Shown here one piece after another: positions 26,355 through 34,712 of a stretch of 64,000 nucleotides of DNA. Source of the DNA: Paenibacillus brasilensis. Lineage in GTDB: Bacteria > Bacillota > Bacilli > Paenibacillales > Paenibacillaceae. The position numbers and the translations under genes are program-made. Location of the stretch: the NCBI RefSeq assembly GCF_009363115.1, contig NZ_CP045298.1, positions 4,461,501 to 4,525,500 of the forward strand, read 5' to 3'. Numbering within the stretch: the first letter of the stretch is position 1; each line of letters opens with the position of its first letter. The notes beneath the pieces were generated by a model. It saw nothing but the letters and a program-made list of their open reading frames with translations, was not told the DNA's origin and did no database searches.

Positions 26355-26876
26355 TTATTTATATATTTCTCTCATGACATGTCTCAGCTCAGGTACAATA
26401 ATACGTTCCATTGCCAAACGTACAGCCCCACGTGAGCCAGGCATGGAAAATACAGCTGTTCGTCCTATAGTACCGGCCACAGCACGGCTTAATATAGCCG
26501 CTGAACCAATATCCTCAGCAAAGCTTAAATATCGGAAAATTTCCCCAAACCCAGGCAGTTCCTTATCCAATAGGGAGGAGACTGCTTCATATGTGGTATC
26601 GCGAGGGGAAATACCGGTGCCACCTGTCAAAAGCACAGCTTCGATGCCATCCTGTGCTGCAGCCTCGGACACCAATTGCCGGATACCTTCATAGTCATCC
26701 TTGACGATGACATAACGAGCAACCTCGTAGCCGCTGGTTTCCAGCAAATCCATGAGCAATCGTCCGCCGGTATCCGTTTCCACGGTGCGTGTGTCTGAGA
26801 CGGTTACAACCATGCAGCTAACCCGCTGCGGAGATTCCCGTCGGTGCTCCTCTACAGAAGTCATATTCATTACCAT
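26355..26876 (-). CDS. moaB: MoaB/MogA-family molybdenum cofactor protein
   Basis: The 173-residue protein has the MoCF_biosynth fold with the family signature LLTGGTGISPRDTTYEA and the strand VTVSDTRTVETDTGG. MoaB/MogA proteins adenylylate molybdopterin or bind it. ATG 26876 is 5 nt after AAGGAG on the minus strand. The C-terminus ends REIYK, and its TAA stop (26355-26357) lies in the right target-duplication copy of the adjacent IS, so the insertion left the protein intact. No other moa/moe gene is nearby. Confidence 0.88.
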   Translation of the reverse strand: MVMNMTSVEEHRRESPQRVSCMVVTVSDTRTVETDTGGRLLMDLLETSGYEVARYVIVKDDYEGIRQLVSEAAAQDGIEAVLLTGGTGISPRDTTYEAVSSLLDKELPGFGEIFRYLSFAEDIGSAAILSRAVAGTIGRTAVFSMPGSRGAVRLAMERIIVPELRHVMREIYK

Positions 26877-27143
26877 GTTCACTCCTTGATTAGTGGTTAA
26901 GCATACTGTTTTACACACTCTTTTTTACAATAGAGGAATGGTTGTCCGTATGCAAGTCGGGAGTGGAGGATATAAAGCGTTGTGATGAATGTCCTTGCTT
27001 TCATGCATTGGAATATAGTACACTTCCTTACATAAGTCGGGATTTTCTGGTTTTGTTTTGCTGGAAGCGTACGCATCAAATGATTAATCTCAATGATTAG
27101 TGGGTAATAGTCAGCAGGATCAACAACTGGGAGGTAATGTAAT

Positions 27144-27473
27144 ATGAATCATTCATACCAACAATGTGTAGATGCTTGCCTAGAATGTATGAACGCTTGC
27201 AATGTTTGCTACGTTGCGAGTTTGAAGGAATATGATCTGGCCATGCTGCGTGAATGTATTCGAGTGAGTAGAGAATGTGCAGAAATATGCGGGTTTGCTG
27301 CTCAAATGCTGGAACGAGGAACCGATTTTGCCGAGCAAATTTGTGAGCTGTGCGCTAAAGCTTGTGAAGTATGCGCTGCCGAATGCAGCAAGCATGGACA
27401 TGATCACTGCAAACAATGCGCAGAAGCCTGCCGCCGTTGCGTTCAGGCCTGCCGCCAATTGGTAGCTGTGTAA
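27144..27473 (+). CDS. Cys-rich four-helix-bundle copper-storage-like protein (DUF326/Csp)
   Basis: The protein has 109 residues, 18 of them cysteine, spaced as CxxxC and CxxC along predicted helices (CLECMNACNVC, CELCAKACEVC, CKQCAEACRRC). This is the pattern of Csp-type copper storage proteins, in which Cys residues line the core of a four-helix bundle and bind many Cu(I) ions. There is no signal peptide, so a cytosolic Csp3-type is likeliest. Its ribosome binding site is GGGAGGTAATG. No copper regulator or pump lies nearby. Confidence 0.83.
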   Translation: MNHSYQQCVDACLECMNACNVCYVASLKEYDLAMLRECIRVSRECAEICGFAAQMLERGTDFAEQICELCAKACEVCAAECSKHGHDHCKQCAEACRRCVQACRQLVAV

Positions 27474-27509
27474 TTACATATAGTGAGCTGGGCCGGTAGA
27501 AGAAAAAAG

Positions 27510-27538
27510 TTGCTTTCTACTAAATGAATTTGTATAAT
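27510..27538 (+). promoter_or_regulatory. Sigma-A promoter of the argS T-box transcript
   Basis: TTGCTT, a 17-nt spacer and a perfect TATAAT lie just before the T-box leader. Confidence 0.7.
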
Positions 27539-27544
27539 GATGGG

Positions 27545-27850
27545 AATTAACGTCGTGGAATGGGAGAGTAGCATTGAAGCTATCATTACAGCGAGCCGGA
27601 AATGGTGGAAGCCGGTATGAGGTTTGATGTGAAGCGCACCCGGGAGACGGCTGGTCCAACGAGGAATTCCTTTTAGCGAAATTTCCTCTAGTAGATCAGC
27701 CCGGCAGACACCGTTATTGGTCATTGGAGTGAAATCGGCGATTTGTGTAGCTAGCTTTAGCTGTGCAACCCGATTTACGAAGAGTGGTACCGCGGGGATA
27801 TTGAAGTTCTCGTCTCTTGAATCAGTTCAAGAGGCGGGGGCTTTTTTTAT
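27545..27850 (+). ncRNA. T-box riboswitch (arginine) controlling argS
   Basis: The leader shows T-box landmarks: GGGAGAGTAGCATT near the Stem I base, the Stem I distal elements AGCGAGCCGG and GGTGGAAGCCGG, and the T-box AAGAGTGGTACCGCGG at 27780-27795, which pairs with the tRNA acceptor end. A terminator follows at 27807-27847 (stem CTCGTCTCTTGAA/TTCAAGAGGCGGGG, then a T run). The candidate specifier is CGC at 27635-27637 (context GAAG-CGC-ACC), an Arg codon that agrees with the downstream argS. Uncharged tRNA-Arg would favour the antiterminator. Confidence 0.92.
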
Positions 27851-27902
27851 TAGACAAGGATTTTGCAAAATCAGGAGATCTTATGAAAAGGAGAGAGAAA
27901 AC

Positions 27903-29630
27903 ATGTTGTTGGTAACTGCTGCTAAAGTTTTATTGGCCCATACGGGCCTGGAAGAGAAGGAAGTTTTATCTTTATTGGAGATACCCCCGCAGCCGGAATG
28001 GGGAGATTTGGCGTTTCCGTGTTTTGTGTTGGCTAAAAGGCTTCGCAAATCTCCACAGCAAATTGCGCTTGAATTGGCGGAGGCAATAAGCCATGGGGAA
28101 GGCTTAAGTGCTTCGGCTGCTGGTGCCTATGTTAATATAACTTTGAATCGATCTGTTCATATTCCGCTTATGCTGGCTGAATTGAGCAAGCCTGATTTCC
28201 TCAAGCCAGATATCGGACATGGGCAGCGGGTAGTGATTGATATGTCCTCACCTAACATTGCCAAACCGTTTGGTATCGGCCATCTTCGCTCTACCGTCAT
28301 CGGTGCTGCCTTGTATCGCATTCTGGGGGAAACAGGACATGTTCCCATCAGCGTAAATCATCTAGGGGATTGGGGAACGCAATTTGGCAAGCAAATTGCA
28401 GCTTATAAAAGATGGGGAAATGAGGAGCAGCTACAACAGGATCCGATTGGAGAGTCGCTTAAGCTATATGTGCGTTTTCACCAGGAGGCTGAGCATGACT
28501 CGTCTTTGGAGGATGAAGGGCGCGAGTGGTTCCGGCGTTTGGAGAATGGGGATGCCGAGGCTCAGCGACTGTGGGAGTTTTTCGTTAAGGTCAGTCTGAG
28601 TGAATTTGATCGTATGTACCAGCGCTTGAACATTACGTTCGACCATGTGCTAGGGGAAAGCTTTTACAATGATAAGATGCAGGCAGTTGTTGCCCAATTA
28701 AGAGCGAAAGAACTGCTGGAGGAAAGCGACGGGGCACTCGTGGTTCGTCTGGAAGAAGAGGAGCTGCCACCGTGTCTTATTTTGAAAAAGGATGGGACCA
28801 CCATTTATCCGACACGTGATCTGGCAACAGCGGTCTATCGTCGTGAAGTGATGAAGGCTGATCGGTTGCTTTACGTCGTTGGCGGGGAGCAGAGGTTGCA
28901 TTTCCAGCAGGTATTTGCCGTACTGAAGCGTGCAGGGGAGGCATGGGCGGAACAATGTGAGCACGTGCCGTTTGGATTGATGCGGTTTGCAGGAAAGAAA
29001 ATGTCTACCAGACGCGGCAAGGTTGTGAAGCTGGAGGAGGTGCTGGATGAAGCTGTAGCACGTGCTCAAGCTATTATCACCCAGAAGAACCCTAATTTGC
29101 AGGATCAACAGGAAATAGCTGAGGACGTTGGTATCGGGGCGATTATTTTTGGTGATTTAAAAAACAATCGTCTAAATGATGTGGATTTTTCATTAGAGGA
29201 AGCACTGACCTTTGAGGGCGAGACGGGGCCTTATGTGCAGTACACTCATGCGCGCATACGCAGTCTTCTGGAAAAAGCCCATGCTCGTACTGGTGCTCAT
29301 TCAAATTCTAGTGACATCGCACCTGTGCAGGAGAGGCATTCGTCTGACTTGACTGACGACGTATCAAGTGAAATGCTCGGTGATGCAGGCTGGGCACTGC
29401 TTAAGCAGCTGGATCACTATCAAGGGCAACTGATACGTGCGGTTCGGCAGCTGGAGCCTTCGATTATGGCGAGATTTGCGTTGGATACGGCCCAGGCGTT
29501 CAACCGTTTTTACGCCAAGGAGCGGATTGTTGATGGTGGACAGTGGCGTATTCAGCTGGCGGAACAAACCGCGGATATTCTGGCAAGAACGCTGCAGCTC
29601 CTTGGGCTGAAAGCACCTAATCAGATGTAA
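27903..29630 (+). CDS. argS: Arginyl-tRNA synthetase
   Basis: The 575-residue protein is a class I synthetase. An N-terminal additional domain is followed by the catalytic core with the HIGH-type motif read as GIGHLRST in SSPNIAKPFGIGHLRST, and the second signature as KMSTRRG. A C-terminal all-helical DALR anticodon-binding domain follows. ATG 27903 follows AAAAGGAGAG; the frame is open upstream through the T-box leader, but that part is regulatory RNA. The first His of HIGH is replaced by Gly, which I believe occurs in a Bacillales ArgRS subgroup. The genome may carry another argS. Confidence 0.94.
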   Translation: MLLVTAAKVLLAHTGLEEKEVLSLLEIPPQPEWGDLAFPCFVLAKRLRKSPQQIALELAEAISHGEGLSASAAGAYVNITLNRSVHIPLMLAELSKPDFLKPDIGHGQRVVIDMSSPNIAKPFGIGHLRSTVIGAALYRILGETGHVPISVNHLGDWGTQFGKQIAAYKRWGNEEQLQQDPIGESLKLYVRFHQEAEHDSSLEDEGREWFRRLENGDAEAQRLWEFFVKVSLSEFDRMYQRLNITFDHVLGESFYNDKMQAVVAQLRAKELLEESDGALVVRLEEEELPPCLILKKDGTTIYPTRDLATAVYRREVMKADRLLYVVGGEQRLHFQQVFAVLKRAGEAWAEQCEHVPFGLMRFAGKKMSTRRGKVVKLEEVLDEAVARAQAIITQKNPNLQDQQEIAEDVGIGAIIFGDLKNNRLNDVDFSLEEALTFEGETGPYVQYTHARIRSLLEKAHARTGAHSNSSDIAPVQERHSSDLTDDVSSEMLGDAGWALLKQLDHYQGQLIRAVRQLEPSIMARFALDTAQAFNRFYAKERIVDGGQWRIQLAEQTADILARTLQLLGLKAPNQM

Positions 29631-29660
29631 ACAAAGCGAATAAAGGAGAGCGAGATACAG

Positions 29661-30578
29661 GTGAGTATTCTTGCAACAATGCGCAGTGTAAGTAAACGAT
29701 ATAAGAATGTAGCGGCCTTGGACGATTTTACTTTTACTATTAAGCAGGGAGACTGGATTACAATTGTAGGGAAAAATGGTTCCGGTAAAAGTACACTGCT
29801 GCTTTTACTGGCGGGTTTGCTAAGCCCCAGCTCCGGGTCAATTGAGTGGCGGTCCGGAGCTTCGATACATGTCGGCTATGCACCTGATCGGTTGCCGCAG
29901 CTGAATTTTACACCTCGGCAGTATTTACAGCATATGGGCCTCATGCAGGGAGTGCAGCGGGACGAATTAAGACGGGAAATTGATTTTCGGCTGGAGCAAT
30001 TTGCGTTAATGCATGCTGCTGATCGTGATATGCGTGGTTTTTCTAAAGGGATGCTGCAAAAGGTTAACCTGACACAGGCACTTTTGGGTAGGCCGGAGTT
30101 ATTGTTGCTGGACGAGCCGCTTGGTGGCGTGGATGTGGACACGCAAGCATCAATGATTAAGCTGTTGTCCGAATTAAGTGAACAGGGCATTACAATACTG
30201 GCATCCAGCCATGAGCCGGAGCTAGTGCAGCAGGCGGCACGGCAAGTGCTTGTGTTGGATCATGGTCGTCTTGTAGCACAGTACGATCCGCAACGTGTAC
30301 TACGGACAACGCAGCAGATTGTATGCACAGGGATATCAACGTTGGAGGCAGAGAGTTTGCTCGCTAGTGAGCAGACGGAGTGGATGGTCATTAATCAAGG
30401 TGATCATATTCGCGTGTCTGTGGAGAAGGAGGCGGGAGATCGGCTGCTGCTGAATTTGATACAATCGGGAGCCTCTATTGTTTCTGTACATCAGGACGCA
30501 CAATGGTCCGATGATATTTTTGACGCTGCTAATACTGCTGCAATTTGCAGGCGTGAGGAAGAGGGAACGATCTTATGA
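29661..30578 (+). CDS. ABC transporter ATP-binding protein
   Basis: The protein has 305 residues with Walker A GKNGSGKST, an ABC signature in degenerate form (MRGFSKGMLQKVNL), Walker B LLLLDEPLGG, and the H-loop histidine in LASSHEPE. A C-terminal accessory part of about 80 residues follows. The membrane partner starts 4 nt before its stop (ATGA-type overlap), so the two form an export or membrane-stress-type ABC system. Substrate unknown. Start GTG 29661. Confidence 0.87.
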   Translation: MSILATMRSVSKRYKNVAALDDFTFTIKQGDWITIVGKNGSGKSTLLLLLAGLLSPSSGSIEWRSGASIHVGYAPDRLPQLNFTPRQYLQHMGLMQGVQRDELRREIDFRLEQFALMHAADRDMRGFSKGMLQKVNLTQALLGRPELLLLDEPLGGVDVDTQASMIKLLSELSEQGITILASSHEPELVQQAARQVLVLDHGRLVAQYDPQRVLRTTQQIVCTGISTLEAESLLASEQTEWMVINQGDHIRVSVEKEAGDRLLLNLIQSGASIVSVHQDAQWSDDIFDAANTAAICRREEEGTIL

Positions 30579-31291
30579 TTTTTGCTATCCGTTACGTATT
30601 ACAAAGCTATACGCGTTCACGGCGTTATGTACCGCCTGTAGTGATCTATTTTTTTGCCATGATGCTGATCTATTCTTACAAGCCCAGCCCTATAGCTGAC
30701 AGCTACAGTGTTACTGCCCTTTTATTATTTTTTGCTTCCGCATGGCTGGGAATCAGTCTGTTGAACCACGAGCACCCCGTACAAAAGCAGTTGTCAGTTC
30801 AACATAATCGCCAGCATTGGATTTATTTTAGTGCCGAGTTAATAGCAGCATATATTATGCTTGTTTTTATGACAGGGGTTGCCGTGATTTATCCGGTAGT
30901 TTTCAAAATGTTTGTGCACGTTCCTTCTGTGCTGCAATGGGTGGTGGGTATTATAGGTCATTTATCGCTTGCATTACTAGGGTTGTCCCTATCACTGTTT
31001 TGCCAGCGGATTTTTATAGCGAAAACGAATCGCAGCCTGTCATTGGTTATCATCGCGCTCACTTTATCACTTGCCGGACCACGCCTAGCGGAGTTGCTTC
31101 CGGTGGGAGCTGAATGGATGATATGGATTCTTCCACCTGCTCATATGACTGTAAATGCAGTGATGAATCTCGGACAAATACCGACAGGAGAGGTTGTTTG
31201 GTCGTTGCTGTTTCCTGTGTTATATGCTTTTGTGCTGATCGGTGTGTACATAAAGATTGTGAGCAGAAAAGAGCTTAACGGGTTACACTAA
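30575..31291 (+). CDS. ABC transporter membrane protein
   Basis: The 238-residue protein has about six hydrophobic segments (near residues 18-33, 44-60, 86-108, 123-145, 157-175 and 208-230) and no other recognisable domain. It overlaps the ATPase gene by 4 nt, so it is its permease. The sequence resembles no family I can name with certainty. Confidence 0.75.
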   Translation: MIFAIRYVLQSYTRSRRYVPPVVIYFFAMMLIYSYKPSPIADSYSVTALLLFFASAWLGISLLNHEHPVQKQLSVQHNRQHWIYFSAELIAAYIMLVFMTGVAVIYPVVFKMFVHVPSVLQWVVGIIGHLSLALLGLSLSLFCQRIFIAKTNRSLSLVIIALTLSLAGPRLAELLPVGAEWMIWILPPAHMTVNAVMNLGQIPTGEVVWSLLFPVLYAFVLIGVYIKIVSRKELNGLH

Positions 31292-31399
31292 TCGCAAGAA
31301 CGGTGCTGTTTTGCAATCCTTTTGTGCATATGTGAAACATTTGCAGCTTCTATTGCGTCGATAAGTATAGAACATAGTTAAAAATGGAGGTGTACCCTC

Positions 31400-32368
31400 A
31401 TGAACAAAAATAAAAGTGTGGCAGCTGCTCTGCTCGTCATCTGCTCATTGGCAGTGGCTACGTCAGCTTCTGCTTTTCGTGATATAAAAGGAGCTGAACA
31501 GGAGAAAATCGTTAATTCGCTTCAGGAGAAGGGTATTATTCAGGGAATAACCAAGGACAAGTTTGCACCAGATCAAACCCTCACGTATGCACAAGGAGTG
31601 CATTTGGTTGTTAATGCCATGGATCTTCAGGTTATGCCTGATTTCACAACGGGTTCCTTTGAAAACATTCCCGCTTCAGCTTGGTATGCCCAATCCTACC
31701 GGATTGCAGTCCAACATCAAATCCCATTGTCACCGGATATTAACCCGAGCACTCGCATGACAAGGGAACAATTCGCAAATATTCTGTATAAAGCTGTGAG
31801 TGCCACAGGGGAATACCCAACTATCCGTATGTACATTAATGTAGCAGACGGCAAAAAGCTGGATCATGCTTCAAGCGAAGCGGTTCAATTTCTGCTGTTG
31901 ACCAAAATTGCAAAGTTAGACGAACAGAGCAAGTTTAATCCGGATCGTAAAGTAACTCGAATGGAGGCAGCGGAAATGGTCTATAATGCATCTGAATTTG
32001 TGCAAAATCATAAGCCGGTTGAAGCTACTCCTGAAACTCCCGTCGAGCCTTCAGATACGGTTCAGCAGAACAACGTTAGTATGAGCATAGAGAAGGCGAA
32101 TGACCAGCAGAACAAGGTGACAATCACCCGTTTGCAGGCACCTAATCCGGGTTACGGTATTGAAGTAGATCATATCGACTATGTAGATGATACGAATGCA
32201 GTCATTTATTACAAGTTAACAAGTCCAAAGCCAGGGGAAATGAACATCCAGGTCATTACGGATACCCATACAAGTACATTGGTGGACAGCAAATATAAAG
32301 TTACGCTGAAAGCTGTAGAAGGAACAGTATCTCCGCCCGTAGGAACAGGTTCATCGGTAGCTAAATAA
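31400..32368 (+). CDS. Secreted SLH-domain protein
   Basis: The 322-residue protein has a signal peptide cleaved near the ASA at residues 24-26, then three SLH-type segments (about 27-75, 85-132, 140-195; for example WYAQSYRIAVQHQI and MTREQFANILYKAV). SLH domains bind pyruvylated secondary cell-wall polymer. After a Pro/Glu linker the C-terminal 90 residues resemble a PrcB-type beta domain (PGYGIEVDHIDYVDDTNAVI), tentatively. The ribosome binding site is GGAGGTG. Confidence 0.82.
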   Translation: MNKNKSVAAALLVICSLAVATSASAFRDIKGAEQEKIVNSLQEKGIIQGITKDKFAPDQTLTYAQGVHLVVNAMDLQVMPDFTTGSFENIPASAWYAQSYRIAVQHQIPLSPDINPSTRMTREQFANILYKAVSATGEYPTIRMYINVADGKKLDHASSEAVQFLLLTKIAKLDEQSKFNPDRKVTRMEAAEMVYNASEFVQNHKPVEATPETPVEPSDTVQQNNVSMSIEKANDQQNKVTITRLQAPNPGYGIEVDHIDYVDDTNAVIYYKLTSPKPGEMNIQVITDTHTSTLVDSKYKVTLKAVEGTVSPPVGTGSSVAK

Positions 32369-32410
32369 GACTCTGCAGCCGATTTGAGGAATATAATATA
32401 AAAAAATAAA

Positions 32411-32453
32411 ACCAGCAAGTTTCCTATTTACAACAGAAACTTGCTGGTTTTTT
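32411..32453. terminator. Bidirectional terminator between the SLH gene and the exporter operon
   Basis: ACCAGCAAGTTTC and GAAACTTGCTGGT form a perfect 13-bp stem with A/T runs outside on both strands. The 177 nt from here to the exporter stop hold no gene I can support. Confidence 0.85.
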
Positions 32454-32630
32454 AATGCATCATGCTGGTCTTTTGCTAAGGAAACATCGTTTATTTCAAG
32501 CTTTATGAGCCGGCTTAAGCGTTTCCGCCAGCCAAGCCGGGTCCACTTTGGCCGGAGACCGCATTCTGCGAAGCGCAAGAACCTGCCCGGTTGCCGGATG
32601 TTACAGAGGTCGCGCAGCCATTGCTGGCTG

Positions 32631-34712
32631 CTACAGCATCTTGCCGGCAAGCAAGCCATCTTGCACGGAAGGTGCAGCAGACGATGAGTCTGTATCTGTT
32701 CCAACCGTTCCCGACTGCAGCTGATACATTTGGAAATAACGACCGCCATGAGCCATAAGCTCGTCATGGCTACCACGCTCCACAATTTCACCCCGATGCA
32801 GCACCAAAATTTGATCTGCACTGCGAATGGTCGACAAACGGTGAGCGATGATAAAGGTCGTGCGCCCCTTTTTGAGTACCTCAAGGGCGGATTGAATGAG
32901 CGCCTCCGTTTCGGTATCAATATTGGCAGTAGCTTCATCCAGAATCAAAATGGCTGGATCGAAGGCCAGCGCACGCGCAAAGGAAATAAGCTGGCGTTGT
33001 CCGGCAGATAACGTGCTGCCTTTTTCAATAACGGGTTCATCAAAGCCTTGCGGCAAATGGGCTAACAGTTTGTCAGCTCCAACGTCATGCAGCGCTTTCT
33101 CGACCTGTTCTCTGGTGATGCGGCTGTCTCCAAGACTGACATTGGAGGCTACCGTACCTGTAAATAAATACGGATCTTGAAGAACAATGCCCATATGATG
33201 GCGAAGCCATTGCTTAGGGATTTCCTTGACAGGCGTTCCGTCAATGGTGATCGTACCTTTCTGCGGATCATAGAAGCGGAACAGCAGATTAATAATCGAA
33301 CTTTTTCCTGATCCGGTATGTCCGACCAGGGCAACCGTTTGACCGGGCTGTGCTGTAAAGGAAATATGCTTAAGCACATCATCCTTTTTATACGCAAAAG
33401 ATACGTCGTCAAATTCTACTTGGCCTTTGTAGCGCGGCATAGTGCCGTCTGTCACGGGTTCTCCGGTTTCATCCATCAGTTCAAATACCCGACCTGAGGA
33501 CACGATGGACGAATCCAGTACAGCGAGTTGGTTGACCATACCTGTCATAGGCTGGAACAGTCGTCCGAGCACATCGACGAAGGCATACAGGACACCTAGC
33601 GATATCACACTGTCTGTTGTGCCGAGTGCCTTAGAACCGAAATACCACAACACCACAGCAAAGGCGAGGTTTCTCAACACGTTGACTAAATTGTGCGAAG
33701 TAAAAGCGTTCAAATTCAGCATTTTATTCTGATGCTTCATATAGTCATCATTCAATGCTTCGAACTCGGTTTGCGTTTGCTTCTGATGCCGGAATACACG
33801 AATAATGGACATCCCCTGAATAGATTCATTGATAATCGCATTGATTTCACTGAGCCTGGATCGAATGATTGTATTGTAGCGTGTGGCAACCTTTCGGTAT
33901 AACACAATCCACAAGATCAGCAGCGGCACAATGAACAAGGAGATCAGACCCAGTCTGAAATCCAGCAGGAAGAGTGCAACATATACCCCTGTCATTGTCA
34001 CAATACCGGAGGTGAAGTTTGACAGTACGGCTACGAACAAGTCTTTGACCGCTTCAGTGTCATTCGTAACACGCGATACGACCTTGCCTGCGGGCAGGTT
34101 GTCAAAAAAGTAAACCGGCAGCCGCTGAATGTGCGCGTAGAGGTCCAGCCGAAGCCTCTGAATGACCTTGTTGGCAGAGGATTGCAGCCAGTACGTCTTG
34201 CCAAACTCGGCAAAGATCGAAACGACCAGAAAGAAGCAATACCAGCCAATCAGCTGAAAGATGCCGGGCATTTCCGGTTTGTAAAAGCTATACAGCTCAT
34301 CAGCAGTCAAAGCCTTGGCTTCATAGCGAAAGGTGTCGGAGCCGCGTGTCACTGTCAGTGTACCGTTGGCAAAGGCGCGGTTGCCGTCAGCCACTTGGAC
34401 CGAGCCATCAACAAATACAAAGGATTTGTCAACTTGCAAAATTCTCGCTTCGCGACCTTTGGCTTCTCCGGGCTCAAAGCGGTCTTCACGCTTAAAATGG
34501 GTTCCGTCAAAGCTCACAGTGCCGTCCACACTCGTTGTTTCATAAAATGGTTTTTCTATAGCGAGCATATGGTCGTCGATCATCGTTTTGGCGATGAAGG
34601 GTCCGGCCAGCTCGGCGGCTACTCCTATAGCCAGTGCGATGAGTGCAGCGATAAAACCTGCTTTGCTCGTCAGGGCGTACTGGAACAGCCTTTTGCCGAT
34701 ATTGGGTTTCAT
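32631..34712 (-). CDS. bmrD: Heterodimeric ABC multidrug exporter subunit, BmrD (YheH)-like
   Basis: The 693-residue protein is an ABC exporter half-transporter. After the first membrane segment comes an inserted extracellular domain of about 110 residues (about 48-160), as in BmrD. The NBD has Walker A GHTGSGKSS, signature LSAGQRQL, and Walker B LILDEAT with the catalytic glutamate, then H-loop IIAHRLST. It overlaps the upstream bmrC stop by 1 nt and has GGGGAGGT as ribosome binding site. The pair exports drugs in Bacillus. Confidence 0.9.
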   Translation of the reverse strand: MKPNIGKRLFQYALTSKAGFIAALIALAIGVAAELAGPFIAKTMIDDHMLAIEKPFYETTSVDGTVSFDGTHFKREDRFEPGEAKGREARILQVDKSFVFVDGSVQVADGNRAFANGTLTVTRGSDTFRYEAKALTADELYSFYKPEMPGIFQLIGWYCFFLVVSIFAEFGKTYWLQSSANKVIQRLRLDLYAHIQRLPVYFFDNLPAGKVVSRVTNDTEAVKDLFVAVLSNFTSGIVTMTGVYVALFLLDFRLGLISLFIVPLLILWIVLYRKVATRYNTIIRSRLSEINAIINESIQGMSIIRVFRHQKQTQTEFEALNDDYMKHQNKMLNLNAFTSHNLVNVLRNLAFAVVLWYFGSKALGTTDSVISLGVLYAFVDVLGRLFQPMTGMVNQLAVLDSSIVSSGRVFELMDETGEPVTDGTMPRYKGQVEFDDVSFAYKKDDVLKHISFTAQPGQTVALVGHTGSGKSSIINLLFRFYDPQKGTITIDGTPVKEIPKQWLRHHMGIVLQDPYLFTGTVASNVSLGDSRITREQVEKALHDVGADKLLAHLPQGFDEPVIEKGSTLSAGQRQLISFARALAFDPAILILDEATANIDTETEALIQSALEVLKKGRTTFIIAHRLSTIRSADQILVLHRGEIVERGSHDELMAHGGRYFQMYQLQSGTVGTDTDSSSAAPSVQDGLLAGKML

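Noticed and set aside
26266..26694. A 142-codon plus-strand frame at the end of the IS
   Set aside because: It spans the IS end and runs antisense to moaB, so it is a shadow frame.
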